64,000 nucleotides of DNA from Stenotrophomonas terrae (GCF_001431465.1 NZ_LDJJ01000013.1:1-64000), one strand, 5' to 3'; numbered from the stretch's first letter, positions 45,273 to 54,826 are shown. The notes: generated by a model from the sequence alone, not told the origin. Made by a program: numbers and translations.

Positions 45273-46772
45273 TTAGAGCAGCACGACATCGAACTGCTCC
45301 TGCAGGTATTGATCATCGGCCTGGAAGCGGATGCTCTTGCCAAGGAACTCTTCCAGCTCGGCGACCGCCGCCGACTCTTCATCGGTGATGCGGGCGACCA
45401 CTTTGCTGGAGGCGATCACCAGCAGGCGCGCGGCCTCGAACTGGCGCACGGCGCGGGTGATCTCGCGGAAGATCTCGTAGGTCACGGTTTCGGCGGTCTT
45501 GATGCTGCCGCGGCCACTGCACTGCGGACAGGTTTCGGACAGCTGCCGTTCCAGGCTCTCGACCGTGCGCTTGCGGGTCATTTCGACCAGGCCCAGCGGC
45601 GAGAAGTCGTACACCGTGGTCTTGGCGTGGTCGCGGGCCAGTGCTTTTTCCAGCGTGCGCAGTACCTGGCGGCGGTGTTCGGCGTCATCCATGTCGATGA
45701 AGTCGATGATGATGATGCCGCCCAGATTGCGCAGCCGCAGCTGCCGGGCCACCGTCTGCGCCGCCTCCAGATTGGTGCGGAACACGGTTTCTTCCAGGTT
45801 GCGCTGGCCAACGAAGGAACCGGTGTTGACGTCGATGGTGGTCATCGCCTCGGTCTGGTCGATGACCAGGTAGCCGCCGGACTTGAGCGGCACCTGCTTG
45901 TTCAAGGCGCGGACGATCTCGTCCTCGACCCCGAACATGTCGAAGATCGGGCGGTCGCCGGTATACAGCTCCAGCTTCTCGCCCAGCACCGGCATGTATT
46001 TGGCGACGAAGGCCTGCAGTTGGCCAAAGGTTTCCTTGGAGTCGACCTTGACCTTGTCCACGTCCTTGCGGATAAGGTCGCGCACCGAACGCAGTGGCAG
46101 GCTCAGGTCTTCATAGATGATGCTGCAAGGCGGTGCTTCGCGACCACGCCGCTCCACCACTGCCCAGACCCGCGACAGATAGGAGATGTCTTCGGCCAGG
46201 GCCTCGGCCGGCTGGCCCTCGGCATTGGTGCGCACGATGTAGCCGTAGCCGCCGTGCTGGGCCGAAATCTCCGTCACCAGCGATTTCAGCCGGGCGCGCT
46301 CGCCCTCATCCTCGATCCGCGCCGACACGCCGACCATCTTGGACTGCGGCAGCAGCACCAGGTAGCGCGACGGGATGCTGATCTGGGTGGTCAGGCGGGC
46401 GCCCTTGGTGCTGATCGGGTCCTTGACCACCTGCACCACCACGTCCTGACCATCGCGCAGCAGCTCCACGATCGGCACCGAGGACGGCAGCGGCAGGCTG
46501 GGCGCGGTTTCATCGGTATCGGCGGCGACCGGTGCCGGCCGCACCACGTCGTTGGCGTGCAGGAACGCAGCGCGGTCCAACCCCACCTCGACGAAGGCCG
46601 CCTGCATGCCGGGCATCACCCGCTGCACCTTGCCCTTGTAGATGTTGCCCACCACGCCCCGGCGCCAACCGCGCTCGATGTGCAGCTCCTGCAACATGCC
46701 ATTTTCAATCACAGCCACGCGGGTTTCGCGCGGGGTGACATTGACCAGAATTTCTTCGGACACGTCCTTCAC
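45273..46772 (-). CDS. rng: Ribonuclease G
   Basis: A 499-residue single-strand endoribonuclease that matures the 16S rRNA 5' end and decays mRNAs. An N-terminal S1-like domain ([20 protein letters not shown]) is followed by the catalytic domain with [18 protein letters not shown] and DVNTGSFVG. The zinc-link motif CPQCSGRG is present. It lacks the long C-terminal scaffold of RNase E. Its ATG overlaps the maf stop codon (ATGA). Confidence 0.95.
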   Translation of the reverse strand: MKDVSEEILVNVTPRETRVAVIENGMLQELHIERGWRRGVVGNIYKGKVQRVMPGMQAAFVEVGLDRAAFLHANDVVRPAPVAADTDETAPSLPLPSSVPIVELLRDGQDVVVQVVKDPISTKGARLTTQISIPSRYLVLLPQSKMVGVSARIEDEGERARLKSLVTEISAQHGGYGYIVRTNAEGQPAEALAEDISYLSRVWAVVERRGREAPPCSIIYEDLSLPLRSVRDLIRKDVDKVKVDSKETFGQLQAFVAKYMPVLGEKLELYTGDRPIFDMFGVEDEIVRALNKQVPLKSGGYLVIDQTEAMTTIDVNTGSFVGQRNLEETVFRTNLEAAQTVARQLRLRNLGGIIIIDFIDMDDAEHRRQVLRTLEKALARDHAKTTVYDFSPLGLVEMTRKRTVESLERQLSETCPQCSGRGSIKTAETVTYEIFREITRAVRQFEAARLLVIASSKVVARITDEESAAVAELEEFLGKSIRFQADDQYLQEQFDVVLL

Positions 46773-47365
46773 TCCCCCTTGTCCATGGAATCGTCGGCGG
46801 CGCCGGCGGCAAACGCCGCCAGCAGCGCAGCGGTCTGTTGCAGCGGCAGCCCCATCACCCCTGAGTAGCTGCCAGCCAAATGACTGATGAAACGTTCCGC
46901 ACCGCCCTGGATGGCATAGCCGCCGGCCTTGCCCATCGGCTCACCGGTGGCGACATAGGCCTGGATCTGCGCCGCGCTCATCGGCGCGAACGTCACTTCC
47001 GAGACCACCGTCTCCAGCGCGTGGCGCCCGGCGGCGGCCAAGGCCACCACGGTGATCACCCTATGCGTGCGCCCGGCCAGGGAGGCCAGCATCGCCGCCG
47101 CATCGGCGGCGTCGGCCGGCTTGCCGTAGACCCGGTCGCCCAGCACCACCTCGGTGTCCGAGCCCAGCACCACCGCCTGCGGGTCGTCGGCGACCAGCGC
47201 CAGGCCGGCCTGCGCCTTGTCCAAAGCCACCCGCCGCACGTAGGCTTCAGCGGGTTCACCTTCCGCCCGTACTTCGGGCACGTCCAGATCCAACGTCCGG
47301 AATGGCACGTCGAGGCGGGAAAGGAGTTCGTTGCGGCGGGGGGAACGGGAGGCAAGATAAAGCAT
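46769..47365 (-). CDS. maf: Maf-like nucleotide pyrophosphatase
   Basis: A 198-residue house-cleaning enzyme that hydrolyses non-standard or dTTP/UTP-type nucleotides. The substrate loop [10 protein letters not shown] at residues 6-15 and the family ELVLASxSPRR pattern (here [11 protein letters not shown]) are intact. Later [18 protein letters not shown], and [16 protein letters not shown] are seen, which resemble the YhdE (dTTP/UTP) branch. The ATG at 47365 is chosen over a longer frame. It is the first gene of the maf-rng-yhdP-tldD run. Confidence 0.93.
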   Translation of the reverse strand: MLYLASRSPRRNELLSRLDVPFRTLDLDVPEVRAEGEPAEAYVRRVALDKAQAGLALVADDPQAVVLGSDTEVVLGDRVYGKPADAADAAAMLASLAGRTHRVITVVALAAAGRHALETVVSEVTFAPMSAAQIQAYVATGEPMGKAGGYAIQGGAERFISHLAGSYSGVMGLPLQQTAALLAAFAAGAADDSMDKGE

Positions 47366-47483
47366 CGCGGAAGCATAACCTGCGGCGGCTGGCTGAATGA
47401 TCGGCAAAGGCGTCAAAGTCATCGCAACCCCGAGCCGGCTCACCACCCGTTCATCGCCCTGTAGTCACTTTCACGATCCATCC

Positions 47484-47491
47484 AAGGAGGA
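47484..47491 (+). promoter_or_regulatory. Strong ribosome binding site of the SIMPL gene
   Basis: AAGGAGG lies six bases before the ATG at 47497, close to the perfect anti-16S match and the clearest in the window. Confidence 0.8.
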
Positions 47492-47496
47492 TCTTC

Positions 47497-48234
47497 ATGC
47501 GCCGTACCGCCCTTGCTCCACTGTTGTTGTCCCTGTCACTTGCCCTGGGAGCCGCGATGACCGCCCACGCCCAAACTGTGCCCACCGCCGTTGCCAGTGA
47601 TGCCACCTTGCTGAATGTCTCGGCACAGGCCGAGGCACACCGGGTTCCAGACATCGCCACGCTGTCGGCTGGGGTGGTCACCCAGGCCGTCGATGGCAAT
47701 ACCGCCATGCGCGACAACGCCGTGCAGATGGACAAGGTAATGGCCGCGATCAAGGCCGCCGGCATCGCCGAGCGCGATATCCAGACCAGCGGCATCAACC
47801 TCAGCCCGCAGTACCGCTACGCCGAGAACGAGCCGCCGAAGATCACCGGCTACCAGGCCAGCAACACCGTCAGCCTGAAGGTGCGCGACATCACCAAGCT
47901 GGGCAAGGTGCTGGACAGCCTGGCCGCCCAGGGTGCCAACCAGATCAATGGCCCGAGCTTTGAAATCGACCAGCCCGAGCCGGTCTATGACGAAGCCCGC
48001 CTGGCCGCGCTGAAGAAGTCCCAGGCCCGCGCCGAGACCTATGCCAAGGCACTGGGCCTGCGCGTGCGCCGCATTGTCAGCATTTCCGAGGGCAACCAGG
48101 GCGGCTTCCGGCCGATGCCGATGATGGCCATGTCCGCCGGCCGCAGCGCCAAGGCGGAAATGGACACCGCCGTGTCGCCGGGCGAAACCACCGTGTCGGT
48201 CAGCCTGGACGTGGTGTTCGAACTGGGCCGCTGA
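47497..48234 (+). CDS. SIMPL (DUF541) domain secreted protein
   Basis: A 245-residue protein with a signal peptide (ending TAHAQT) and one SIMPL domain. Seen are LLNVSAQAEAHRVPDIATLS, then DIQTSGINLSPQYRY and ITGYQASNTVSLKVRDITKL. It ends with the DUF541 strand VSLDVVFEL. Members are periplasmic or exported and linked to oxidative-stress resistance; the mechanism is unclear. It is a single gene with a strong ribosome site and a terminator. Confidence 0.9.
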   Translation: MRRTALAPLLLSLSLALGAAMTAHAQTVPTAVASDATLLNVSAQAEAHRVPDIATLSAGVVTQAVDGNTAMRDNAVQMDKVMAAIKAAGIAERDIQTSGINLSPQYRYAENEPPKITGYQASNTVSLKVRDITKLGKVLDSLAAQGANQINGPSFEIDQPEPVYDEARLAALKKSQARAETYAKALGLRVRRIVSISEGNQGGFRPMPMMAMSAGRSAKAEMDTAVSPGETTVSVSLDVVFELGR

Positions 48235-48252
48235 GCCAGCTGCAGCCGCAAC

Positions 48253-48281
48253 AAAAACGGCGCCTTCGGGCGCCGTTTTTG
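48253..48281 (+). terminator. Hairpin terminator
   Basis: AACGGCGCC-TTCG-GGCGCCGTT followed by TTTG, with a UUCG tetraloop, after the SIMPL gene. Confidence 0.9.
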
Positions 48282-48309
48282 CTGCCGGCGACGCCGCCTG
48301 TGCTTGTTT

Positions 48310-48397
48310 GTAGGAGCGGCGTCAGCCGCGAAGCTGACGCCGCTGGCAGCAGTGCCCACTGATCCAGTACTTGCTTCGCGGCTGACGCCGCTCCTAC
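48310..48397. repeat. REP pair, GTAGGAGCGGCG family
   Basis: GTAGGAGCGGCGTCAGCCGC begins at 48310 with an inverted copy ending at 48397; about 38 bases lie between. Confidence 0.85.
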
Positions 48398-48504
48398 AGG
48401 GCCCAACCGGCCCTACCTGCCCGCTTGTCTACCTGACCGTAGCCCGGGTAAGCGCAGCGCACCCGGGGCCTTTGGCGCACAACAACAACGCCCCGCAGAT
48501 TTGT

Positions 48505-48598
48505 GGAAGCGGCGTCAGCCGCGAAACTGATATCGCTGAAGTCGATGGCAGTCGCACAAACTGATCTCGCACCTGCTTCGCGGCTGACGCCGCTCCCA
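48505..48598. repeat. REP pair, GTGGAAGCGGCG variant
   Basis: GTGGAAGCGGCGTCAGCCGC begins at 48505 with an inverted GTGG-headed copy ending at 48598. It is the second dimer within 300 bases. Confidence 0.85.
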
Positions 48599-48783
48599 CA
48601 AGGTCCTACCTGCCTGCCTCCCCCGGCACCCTCAAGCTGTCCGCCAGCTGACCGGAAACGATCGCCCCGCTTGTCGAGCGCGCAGATAGCAGGCGCACTG
48701 CAGCTACGGGACCGCAGTAGGCAACCCCGTCCCGTGTCATCGCGCGTTGTTCTCTGTCACACGCCCACGCATGGAGGTGGTAC

Positions 48784-49449
48784 ATGGTCCGCACGCAACA
48801 ACACCGCAGTCCGTCCCTGCACGTAGAACCCTCGCGCATCCTGGCCTACAGCACCGCCCTGGCCCTGCACGCATTTGCCCTGGGGCTGCTGCTGATCCCG
48901 CTGTCACAGGTGCCCATCCACAGCGATGCGGTGCGCGAACGCTGGCAGGTGCCCGACGTCAAACCCATCGTCCCCAACCCGCCAACGCCGCCCAAGGAAA
49001 CACCGGTGACCCGCGCGCCGTCGCCACCACGGCAACCGGCACTGGCCGCACCGGTCGACACTGCCGTGCTGCCGGTCTTCGCCACCGAAGCGGTAGTCAC
49101 CGCACCGGTGGACGTGTCCCCGGCCGTCGACAACCTGCCGGCCATTGATTCGACCGGGATCTCCACGCCGCTGCAGGGCGTGCAGCTGCGCTACCTCAAA
49201 GCACCACCGCCGGGTTATCCGCGTGACGCCCTGCTCGCCGGCGCGCAAGGCACGGTGACCCTGCGGGTATTGGTCGATGTGGACGGCACGCCGCTGGAAG
49301 TCAGCGTTGAACACAGCAGCGGCAACCGCAGTCTGGACACCGCCGCACGCAATCAGGTGCTGCGTCGCTGGAAGTTCCAACCGGCTACCGATGGCGGCCG
49401 CCCGGTACAGGCCTACGGCCTGATCCCGGTGGACTTCAAACTTGGCTGA
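48784..49449 (+). CDS. TonB energy transducer
   Basis: A 221-residue protein that passes inner-membrane force to outer-membrane receptors. One membrane helix is at about residues 20-38 (LAYSTALALHAFALGLLLI). A Pro-rich periplasmic spacer follows (VPNPPTPPKETPVTRAPSPP), then the TonB C-terminal domain from about 135 (PPPGYPRDALLAGAQGTVTL, SSGNRSLDTAARNQVLRRWK). GGAGG lies about eight bases before the ATG. No exbB or exbD is next to it. It precedes a TonB-dependent receptor gene, which it may serve. Confidence 0.92.
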   Translation: MVRTQQHRSPSLHVEPSRILAYSTALALHAFALGLLLIPLSQVPIHSDAVRERWQVPDVKPIVPNPPTPPKETPVTRAPSPPRQPALAAPVDTAVLPVFATEAVVTAPVDVSPAVDNLPAIDSTGISTPLQGVQLRYLKAPPPGYPRDALLAGAQGTVTLRVLVDVDGTPLEVSVEHSSGNRSLDTAARNQVLRRWKFQPATDGGRPVQAYGLIPVDFKLG

Positions 49450-49465
49450 ACAGGGCTAATCGCCC

Positions 49466-49498
49466 CTTATGGCAGCGTTATCTAAACGCTGCCATAAG
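49466..49498. repeat. Perfect 14-base inverted repeat after tonB
   Basis: CTTATGGCAGCGTT and AACGCTGCCATAAG are separated by ATCTA, 16 bases after the tonB stop. It can fold as a strong hairpin but has no T-run, so it may be a terminator of unusual type or a dyad operator for the receptor gene. Confidence 0.75.
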
Positions 49499-49632
49499 AA
49501 CCGCCAAACTGTCTGTGGCTATTAATGATTATTTCACTGCGTCGTCACCCATGGGAAACCTAGATTCGCGGCCGTCGATGTTCTTTGGCCGCGTCCTGCG
49601 GCCTTCTTGCCGCTGTTCCCTGGAGAGAGACC

Positions 49633-52443
49633 GTGAAACATCCGACCTACCCGCGCAGCAACCGTCTTAGCATCGCCATAACAGGCAATCTCACCCGACT
49701 GCTCCTAGTCCCCTTGACCCTTGCAGCGGCGGCCCCGCTGGCGATGGCGCAGGACGAGAAAGCCACCAACCTGGACCGGATCACCGTCACCGGCTCCAAC
49801 ATCCCGCGCGCCACCACCGAAACTGCGTCGCCGGTGCAGGTCATCACCCGGCAGGAAATTGATCGTACCGGCAAGGCCACCATCGCCGAGTACCTGCAGA
49901 CCCTGACCAGCGATGGCGCCGGCTCCATTCCCAAGAGCTTCGGTACCGGCTTTGCCGGCGGCGGCTCCGGTATCTCCCTGCGTGGCCTGGGTGCGGCATC
50001 GACCCTGGTCCTGCTCAATGGCCGCCGCATGGCCCCGTACGGGCTGGCCGATGACGGACAGAAAGTGTTCACCGACCTGAGCGTCATCCCGATGGATGCG
50101 GTCGAACGCGTTGAGGTGCTGAAGGATGGCGCTTCGGCCATCTACGGTTCCGACGCCATCGCCGGCGTGGTCAACATCATCCTGCGCCGGGACTTCACCG
50201 GTGCCATGCTCAAGGCTTCCTATGGCACCTCCGGTGACAGCGACGGCAATGCCCGCAAGGCCTCGTTGACCGCAGGTGTGGGCGACCTGGACAAGGATGG
50301 TTTCAATGCCTTCGTCAGCATCGACGTCAGCAAAACCGACGACATCCGCATCTCCGACCGCCGCGACCGCAAGTGGATCGGCAATGGCGACCTTGGCAGA
50401 TATGGCTTTGATCGCGTTTCGGGCGGCCAGTTCTTCCCGCTCAATGGCGCTATCACCGCCAACGGCACTGTCGCCGGAAACTCGCCGGTCGGCAGTATCC
50501 GCGACCCGGCAACCGGGCTGTATCAATCGCTGCCTGGCTGTTCGCAGTTCTCCAACATCAGCCCCGTCGATGCCGGCGGCGGCTGCCTGTGGCAGACCCA
50601 GGATTTCCGCAGCCTGAGCCCCAGCGAAGAGTTCGGCAACCTGTTCGCACGCGGCACCTTCGTGCTGTCGGACAACTTCGAGATGTACGGCGAATTCGGC
50701 TACTCGAAGAAGAAGAACGTGTTCTACAACACCCCCAACGGCGTCTCTGGCTCATGGGGTTACCCGGGTGGCCCGGTCAACGCCAGCAGCGGACCAGGCG
50801 CTACAGTGCTGGGCGCCGCCCATCCGGACAATCCGCTGGGCGTGGATGCACGCCTGCGTTATGCCGCGTTTGACGTCGGCCCGCGCGTCACCACCAACAC
50901 CAACGAGTTCACCCGCTTCCTGGTTGGCGTGAAGGGCACGGCTGGCGATTGGGATATCGACACCGCCTATTTGCATTCGGCGACCCAACTGGTCAACGAG
51001 CGCACCGGCTTCCTGCGCTACAGCCATGTACGCACCGCGCTGACCGATCCCAACAGCCCGGTGGGCTGGTGGCGTATTGGCGCCAACGCCGGGCAGAACT
51101 CGCAGGCGTTGTACGACTACATCTCGCCGACCATCCATGCCAACGCCTCGACCACGCTGGACATGATCGACTTCAAAGCCTCGCGCAGCCTGGCCGATCT
51201 TGCTGGCGGCCCGTTGGGCTTTGCAATCGGCGCCGAGTACCGTCGCCAGAAAGCCAATCTCGACCCGCAGAGCTATACCGACCTGGGCGACATCATCGGC
51301 CTGGGCTACTCGGCCTACAAGGGCACACAGGAAGTGGGCGTGCTCTATACGGAAATGGTCGCACCGGTACTGGAATCGCTGGAGTTGTCCGGCGCTCTGC
51401 GCGTTGACAAGTACAAGGACGGTGACACCGCAACCACGCCAAAAGTCGGCCTGAAGTGGACCCCGGCCGAGTGGATCGCCTTGCGTGCGACCTACGCCGA
51501 AGGCTTCCGCGCACCTGGCCCGGCAGAAGCCGGTGACGGTGGGCTGGCCGCCTTCAGTACCGCCCGCGATCCAGTCCGCTGCCCGGGCGGCACCCCGGCC
51601 CCGGGCGCAACCGCTGCGGACTGTGCGGTCAACCTGGCCATCATCACCTCGGCCAACCCCGACCTGAAACCGGAAAAATCCAAGAGCTATACCGTTGGCC
51701 TGGTGTTGGACCCGACCTCCAGCACGACGATGACCTTCGACGCCTGGCAGATCAAACGCACCAACGAGATCAACCAGGGCGACACCGATCTGGCCCTGGC
51801 TGCGGGACGCGGCATCCGTTCGGACAATGACCTGCCCGGCATTCCCAACAGCGGCAGCCTGCTTGCGGTCAGTGTTGACTACATCAACTCCGCTTCCACC
51901 ACCATCCGCGGATTTGACTTCGACATCCGCCAGCGGGTGGAACTGGGCAATTACGGCAAACTGCTGATGGACCTGCAGTGGACCCGCATCAATTCGTTCG
52001 AGCGCGACGATGGCACCGGCACCGTGTACCAGTACGCCGGCACCCATGGCAACTGCGACGTCACCAACTGTATCGGTACGCCGAAGGATCGCCTCAATCT
52101 TGGCCTGACCTGGGACATGGACCGTTTCAGCATCAGCGCCATCGGCAACTATATCGGCAGCATGGACAACGTCGCCTTTGAAGGTGACAGCTGCGCCAAT
52201 CACTACACCGATGGTTCCGATGCACCACGTGGTTGCGAGCTGCGTTCGTTCTACACCATCGACCTGTCCGGCCGCTGGCGTGCAACCGATGCGTTCGAGA
52301 TCTTCGGTTCGGTGCAGAACGTCACCGACCGCATCGCACCGTTGGATCCGCTGACCTACGGCGCAGTCAACTACAACCCGCTGCACTACAGCGGTGCCGT
52401 TGGCCGTTACTACACCCTCGGTGCCAAGTACACGTTCAATTGA
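49633..52443 (+). CDS. TonB-dependent outer-membrane receptor
   Basis: A 936-residue receptor. The signal peptide ends near APLAMAQ. The TonB-box-like NLDRITVTGSN is followed by the plug (ASPVQVITRQEI, GISLRGLGAASTLVLLNGRR, VERVEVLKDGASAIYGSDAI) and a large barrel ending GRYYTLGAKYTFN. The GTG at 49633 is chosen because GGAGAGAG lies just before it; upstream codons are not signal-like. It resembles the Oar-free large receptors frequent in Xanthomonadaceae. The ligand is unknown. A perfect 12-base hairpin terminator follows. Confidence 0.93.
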   Translation: MKHPTYPRSNRLSIAITGNLTRLLLVPLTLAAAAPLAMAQDEKATNLDRITVTGSNIPRATTETASPVQVITRQEIDRTGKATIAEYLQTLTSDGAGSIPKSFGTGFAGGGSGISLRGLGAASTLVLLNGRRMAPYGLADDGQKVFTDLSVIPMDAVERVEVLKDGASAIYGSDAIAGVVNIILRRDFTGAMLKASYGTSGDSDGNARKASLTAGVGDLDKDGFNAFVSIDVSKTDDIRISDRRDRKWIGNGDLGRYGFDRVSGGQFFPLNGAITANGTVAGNSPVGSIRDPATGLYQSLPGCSQFSNISPVDAGGGCLWQTQDFRSLSPSEEFGNLFARGTFVLSDNFEMYGEFGYSKKKNVFYNTPNGVSGSWGYPGGPVNASSGPGATVLGAAHPDNPLGVDARLRYAAFDVGPRVTTNTNEFTRFLVGVKGTAGDWDIDTAYLHSATQLVNERTGFLRYSHVRTALTDPNSPVGWWRIGANAGQNSQALYDYISPTIHANASTTLDMIDFKASRSLADLAGGPLGFAIGAEYRRQKANLDPQSYTDLGDIIGLGYSAYKGTQEVGVLYTEMVAPVLESLELSGALRVDKYKDGDTATTPKVGLKWTPAEWIALRATYAEGFRAPGPAEAGDGGLAAFSTARDPVRCPGGTPAPGATAADCAVNLAIITSANPDLKPEKSKSYTVGLVLDPTSSTTMTFDAWQIKRTNEINQGDTDLALAAGRGIRSDNDLPGIPNSGSLLAVSVDYINSASTTIRGFDFDIRQRVELGNYGKLLMDLQWTRINSFERDDGTGTVYQYAGTHGNCDVTNCIGTPKDRLNLGLTWDMDRFSISAIGNYIGSMDNVAFEGDSCANHYTDGSDAPRGCELRSFYTIDLSGRWRATDAFEIFGSVQNVTDRIAPLDPLTYGAVNYNPLHYSGAVGRYYTLGAKYTFN

Positions 52444-52492
52444 TGTCCCCGCCCCGCCGCGACAAGCGCCGGGGCACTTTGATCGGCAAACG

Positions 52493-52525
52493 GAAGACCC
52501 GCGCGCAAGCGCGGGTCTTCCTGTT
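52493..52525 (+). terminator. Hairpin terminator
   Basis: GAAGACCCGCGC-GCAA-GCGCGGGTCTTC; a perfect 12-base stem followed by a short pyrimidine stretch, 49 bases after the receptor stop. Confidence 0.75.
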
Positions 52526-52665
52526 CTCCACCCAGGCCGGGCCCAGGCGTGCGGCTGTCGGCGACCAGCCCTGAGCCAACTGCAGGCAAGGCTGTCAGCC
52601 GTGTCCGCCCCGCTGTCCCCGGACCATGACAGACTGCCGGATCGACACCCTCGCAGGAGCAGCGC

Positions 52666-53694
52666 GTGCCGCCTACCTCACCGCCCACGCAGATATTTCT
52701 GCTGGCGATCAGACGCTTTGCTGAAACCGCAAGCGCGGCTGCTGTCGAGCAGGCGCTGGCAGCAGCAAACGATGCTGCCGCTTCGGTGCCACTGGACAGC
52801 CTGGAGACGCTGGAACGGCATATCCGGTTCGAACTCGGGCTCGCCATGCCTGCAACGCACAGGCTGTGGTCGCGTACCCGTCCTGCCCGCCACCTGTCCT
52901 GGCTGGATCTATGCAATGCGGATGGCCATGTCCGCGAACGCACGCTGCGCTGCCTGTTGGCAGCGCCCAACGCGCTGGCGCTGGCCTTTGCGCTTCGTCG
53001 CCTCAACGACTGGGTGCCCGAGGTGCGCGCAGCGGCACGCGAGCACCTCCCGCGCATTGCACGTGCCTCAACGCCGTCGCATGTCGCGCAGGCACTGTGG
53101 GCCGTGCTGGCCAACCTCGCCTCCTGGGGCAGGATCGAAGCCAGCGAACGGCAAACCCTCGACGAACTGATCGCCATGGAATCCGTTGCCCTCGCCCTGC
53201 TCCAACGCATCCGCGAAGCCACCGCCGGGCCGGCTGCATCCATCCTCGTACAGATCACGCGCACGGCCATATTCGACCCTTGGCTACAGACCATCAGCCA
53301 GGACGCGATTCAACCGGCCGTGCGCGCAAGAGCGCTGCGCTTCCTGCTGGAAGGCCGCGCAACCTGGTTCGCAGGCCGCGCATGGACATGGACCGACCTG
53401 AAGTGGTGCAAGGGCAAGTTCGAGCCGGTGACCGGCGAACGCCCGCTGCTGGTGAACTACGCCCTGCAGGAATTGCTGGAATCGGCGCTGCGCGATCCCT
53501 CGCCCGCCGTGCGCCGCGTGGCGGCAGAAATTCTGATCAGACAGATTTCAAGTATTGACGCGCCGGCAGGCGCACTGGCCGCGAAACTTGCAGCTGATCC
53601 ATCGGCCGCTATTGCCGAGCGCGGCCGTTTTGCATTGGCAAGATTGGCCGAGGCTGAGCACAACGCAGCGTCGCAGCAAACCAGGGCTTTGTAA
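52666..53694 (+). CDS. HEAT-repeat-like protein of unknown function
   Basis: A 342-residue, all-helical, Ala/Leu/Arg-rich protein. Helical pairs such as NDWVPEVRAAAREHLPRIAR and LRDPSPAVRRVAAEILIRQI fit HEAT/PBS-lyase repeats. A non-repeat insert FAGRAWTWTDLKWCKGKFEP lies at about 240-260. No signal peptide is seen, so it is probably cytosolic. The start is a GTG with AGGAG eight bases before it. Such proteins bind other proteins; the partner is unknown. Confidence 0.75.
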   Translation: MPPTSPPTQIFLLAIRRFAETASAAAVEQALAAANDAAASVPLDSLETLERHIRFELGLAMPATHRLWSRTRPARHLSWLDLCNADGHVRERTLRCLLAAPNALALAFALRRLNDWVPEVRAAAREHLPRIARASTPSHVAQALWAVLANLASWGRIEASERQTLDELIAMESVALALLQRIREATAGPAASILVQITRTAIFDPWLQTISQDAIQPAVRARALRFLLEGRATWFAGRAWTWTDLKWCKGKFEPVTGERPLLVNYALQELLESALRDPSPAVRRVAAEILIRQISSIDAPAGALAAKLAADPSAAIAERGRFALARLAEAEHNAASQQTRAL

Positions 53695-53713
53695 CCGCCA
53701 GGCTGAACGGCGG

Positions 53714-53746
53714 ACAAAAAAAGACCCGCATCTCGCGATGCGGGTC
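53714..53746 (-). terminator. Hairpin terminator after tRNA-Asn
   Basis: GACCCGCATC-TCGC-GATGCGGGTC, followed on the minus strand by TTTTTTT. It may also serve the converging HEAT-like gene. Confidence 0.85.
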
Positions 53747-53759
53747 TTCAATCAAAACT

Positions 53760-53836
53760 TGGCGCCCGAAGTTGGACTCGAACCAACGACCCCCTGATTA
53801 ACAGTCAAGTGCTCTAACCGGCTGAGCTATTCGGGC
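53760..53836 (-). tRNA. tRNA-Asn (GTT)
   Basis: On the minus strand the 77-base sequence starts GCCCGAATAGCTCAG and ends CGGGCGCCA, with the CCA encoded. The acceptor stem pairs GCCCGAA with TTCGGGC. The anticodon loop reads CTGTTAA, with GTT as the anticodon. The T-arm GGTTCGAGTCC is normal. Confidence 0.97.
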
Positions 53837-53860
53837 GGGGAGGCGCATTCTATACGTTAA

Positions 53861-54331
53861 TTACGCGCGATGGTAGGGGTGATTGGCCAACATCGCTGCT
53901 GCGCGATACAACTGCTCGGCAACCACCAGCCGAACCAGCATATGCGGCAAGGTCAGCGGGCCTATCGACCACTTCTCATCGGCCACTGCTGACACTTCGG
54001 CGGCATGCCCTTCCGGACCACCAATCAGGAACGCCAGGTCGCGCCCCTGCGTACGCCAATGTTCCAGCCGTTGCGCCAACTGTTCGGAACTGAGTTGCCG
54101 GCCTGGCACGTCCAGCGCCACCACATAGGGATTCTTGGGCAGCGCGGCCAGCACCCGCTTGCCTTCGTCCTCGATCGCGCGCTTGGGATCGCGGCCCTTG
54201 CCACGCAGGCCCGGCTCGATTTCCACCAGTTCCAGCGGCAGCCAGTGCGACAGGCGCTTCTGGTATTCGGCAAAGCCCTGCGCCACCCAGGCCGGTGCGC
54301 GTTCGCCGGTGGCGATCAATCTGGCTTTCAT
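53861..54331 (-). CDS. rlmH: 23S rRNA (pseudouridine-1915 N3)-methyltransferase
   Basis: A 156-residue SPOUT-fold enzyme that methylates pseudouridine 1915 of 23S rRNA on the 70S ribosome. The start MKARLIATGERAPAW and the knot motif LAFLIGGPEGHAAEV are clear, and the end LTLPHMLVRLVVAEQLYRAA matches RlmH. The ATG at 54331 gives the family length. It lies downstream of rsfS, as is usual. Confidence 0.96.
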   Translation of the reverse strand: MKARLIATGERAPAWVAQGFAEYQKRLSHWLPLELVEIEPGLRGKGRDPKRAIEDEGKRVLAALPKNPYVVALDVPGRQLSSEQLAQRLEHWRTQGRDLAFLIGGPEGHAAEVSAVADEKWSIGPLTLPHMLVRLVVAEQLYRAAAMLANHPYHRA

Positions 54332-54406
54332 GCGTGGCCTCCTGTCAGCCGGCACAGACGAAGACGGCGCCCTGCGGCGCCGTCACAGAATCAGCAACGC
54401 CGGGAC

Positions 54407-54826
54407 TCAGCCCGCATCCTGCTCGTCTTCGTCGTCATAGGCAGAGCGCGGCTGGTCGCCAACGGTCCACAGACGCTCCAGTGCATACAGCTCACGCACG
54501 CGCGGCAGCATGACGTGGACGATGACGTCGCCCAGGTCCACCAGCACCCACTCGGCTTCGCGCTCGCCTTCCACACCCAGCGGCATCACGCCCAGGTTCT
54601 TGGCAAAGCGCACGACTTCCTCGCCGATCGACTTGACGTGGCGGGTGGAGGTACCGGAGACCACAACCATGTAATCAGCGACGCTGGACTTGCCACGGAC
54701 ATCGAGCTCGACGGCATCCCGGGCCTTGATCTCTTCAAGGGCGGAGTGGACGGACGCCAACAGGGCCGGTACGGAGGGTGCCGGGTTGGGCATTTGGGTC
54801 TTGATGACTTGGGCTTCGGTGGTCAA
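54407..54826 (-). CDS. rsfS: Ribosome silencing factor RsfS
   Basis: A 139-residue factor that binds ribosomal protein L14 and blocks subunit joining in starvation. The core KARDAVELDVRGKSSVADYM, then VVVSGTSTRHVKSIGEEVVR and EGEREAEWVLVDLGDVIVHV, is typical. The TTG at 54826 is chosen by resemblance to relatives (TTEAQVIKTQ); an ATG at 54793 is the alternative. The tail is acidic. It lies between nadD and rlmH. Confidence 0.93.
   Translation of the reverse strand: MTTEAQVIKTQMPNPAPSVPALLASVHSALEEIKARDAVELDVRGKSSVADYMVVVSGTSTRHVKSIGEEVVRFAKNLGVMPLGVEGEREAEWVLVDLGDVIVHVMLPRVRELYALERLWTVGDQPRSAYDDEDEQDAG

Larger units (their letters stand above)
48235..48783. other. Repeat-rich intergenic region
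   Basis: This is 549 bases between the SIMPL gene and tonB. It holds the SIMPL terminator, two REP pairs (48310 and 48505) and the promoter region of tonB after 48600. No gene is supported. Confidence 0.7.

Noticed and set aside
48310..48598. Regularly spaced repeats that could suggest a CRISPR array
   Set aside because: The units alternate in orientation as facing pairs, there are only four, and no cas genes are nearby. They are REP dimers.
53760..53836. tRNA-Asn as an integration site for a mobile island
   Set aside because: No integrase or direct repeat of the tRNA end is seen; both flanks are ordinary housekeeping or terminator sequence.
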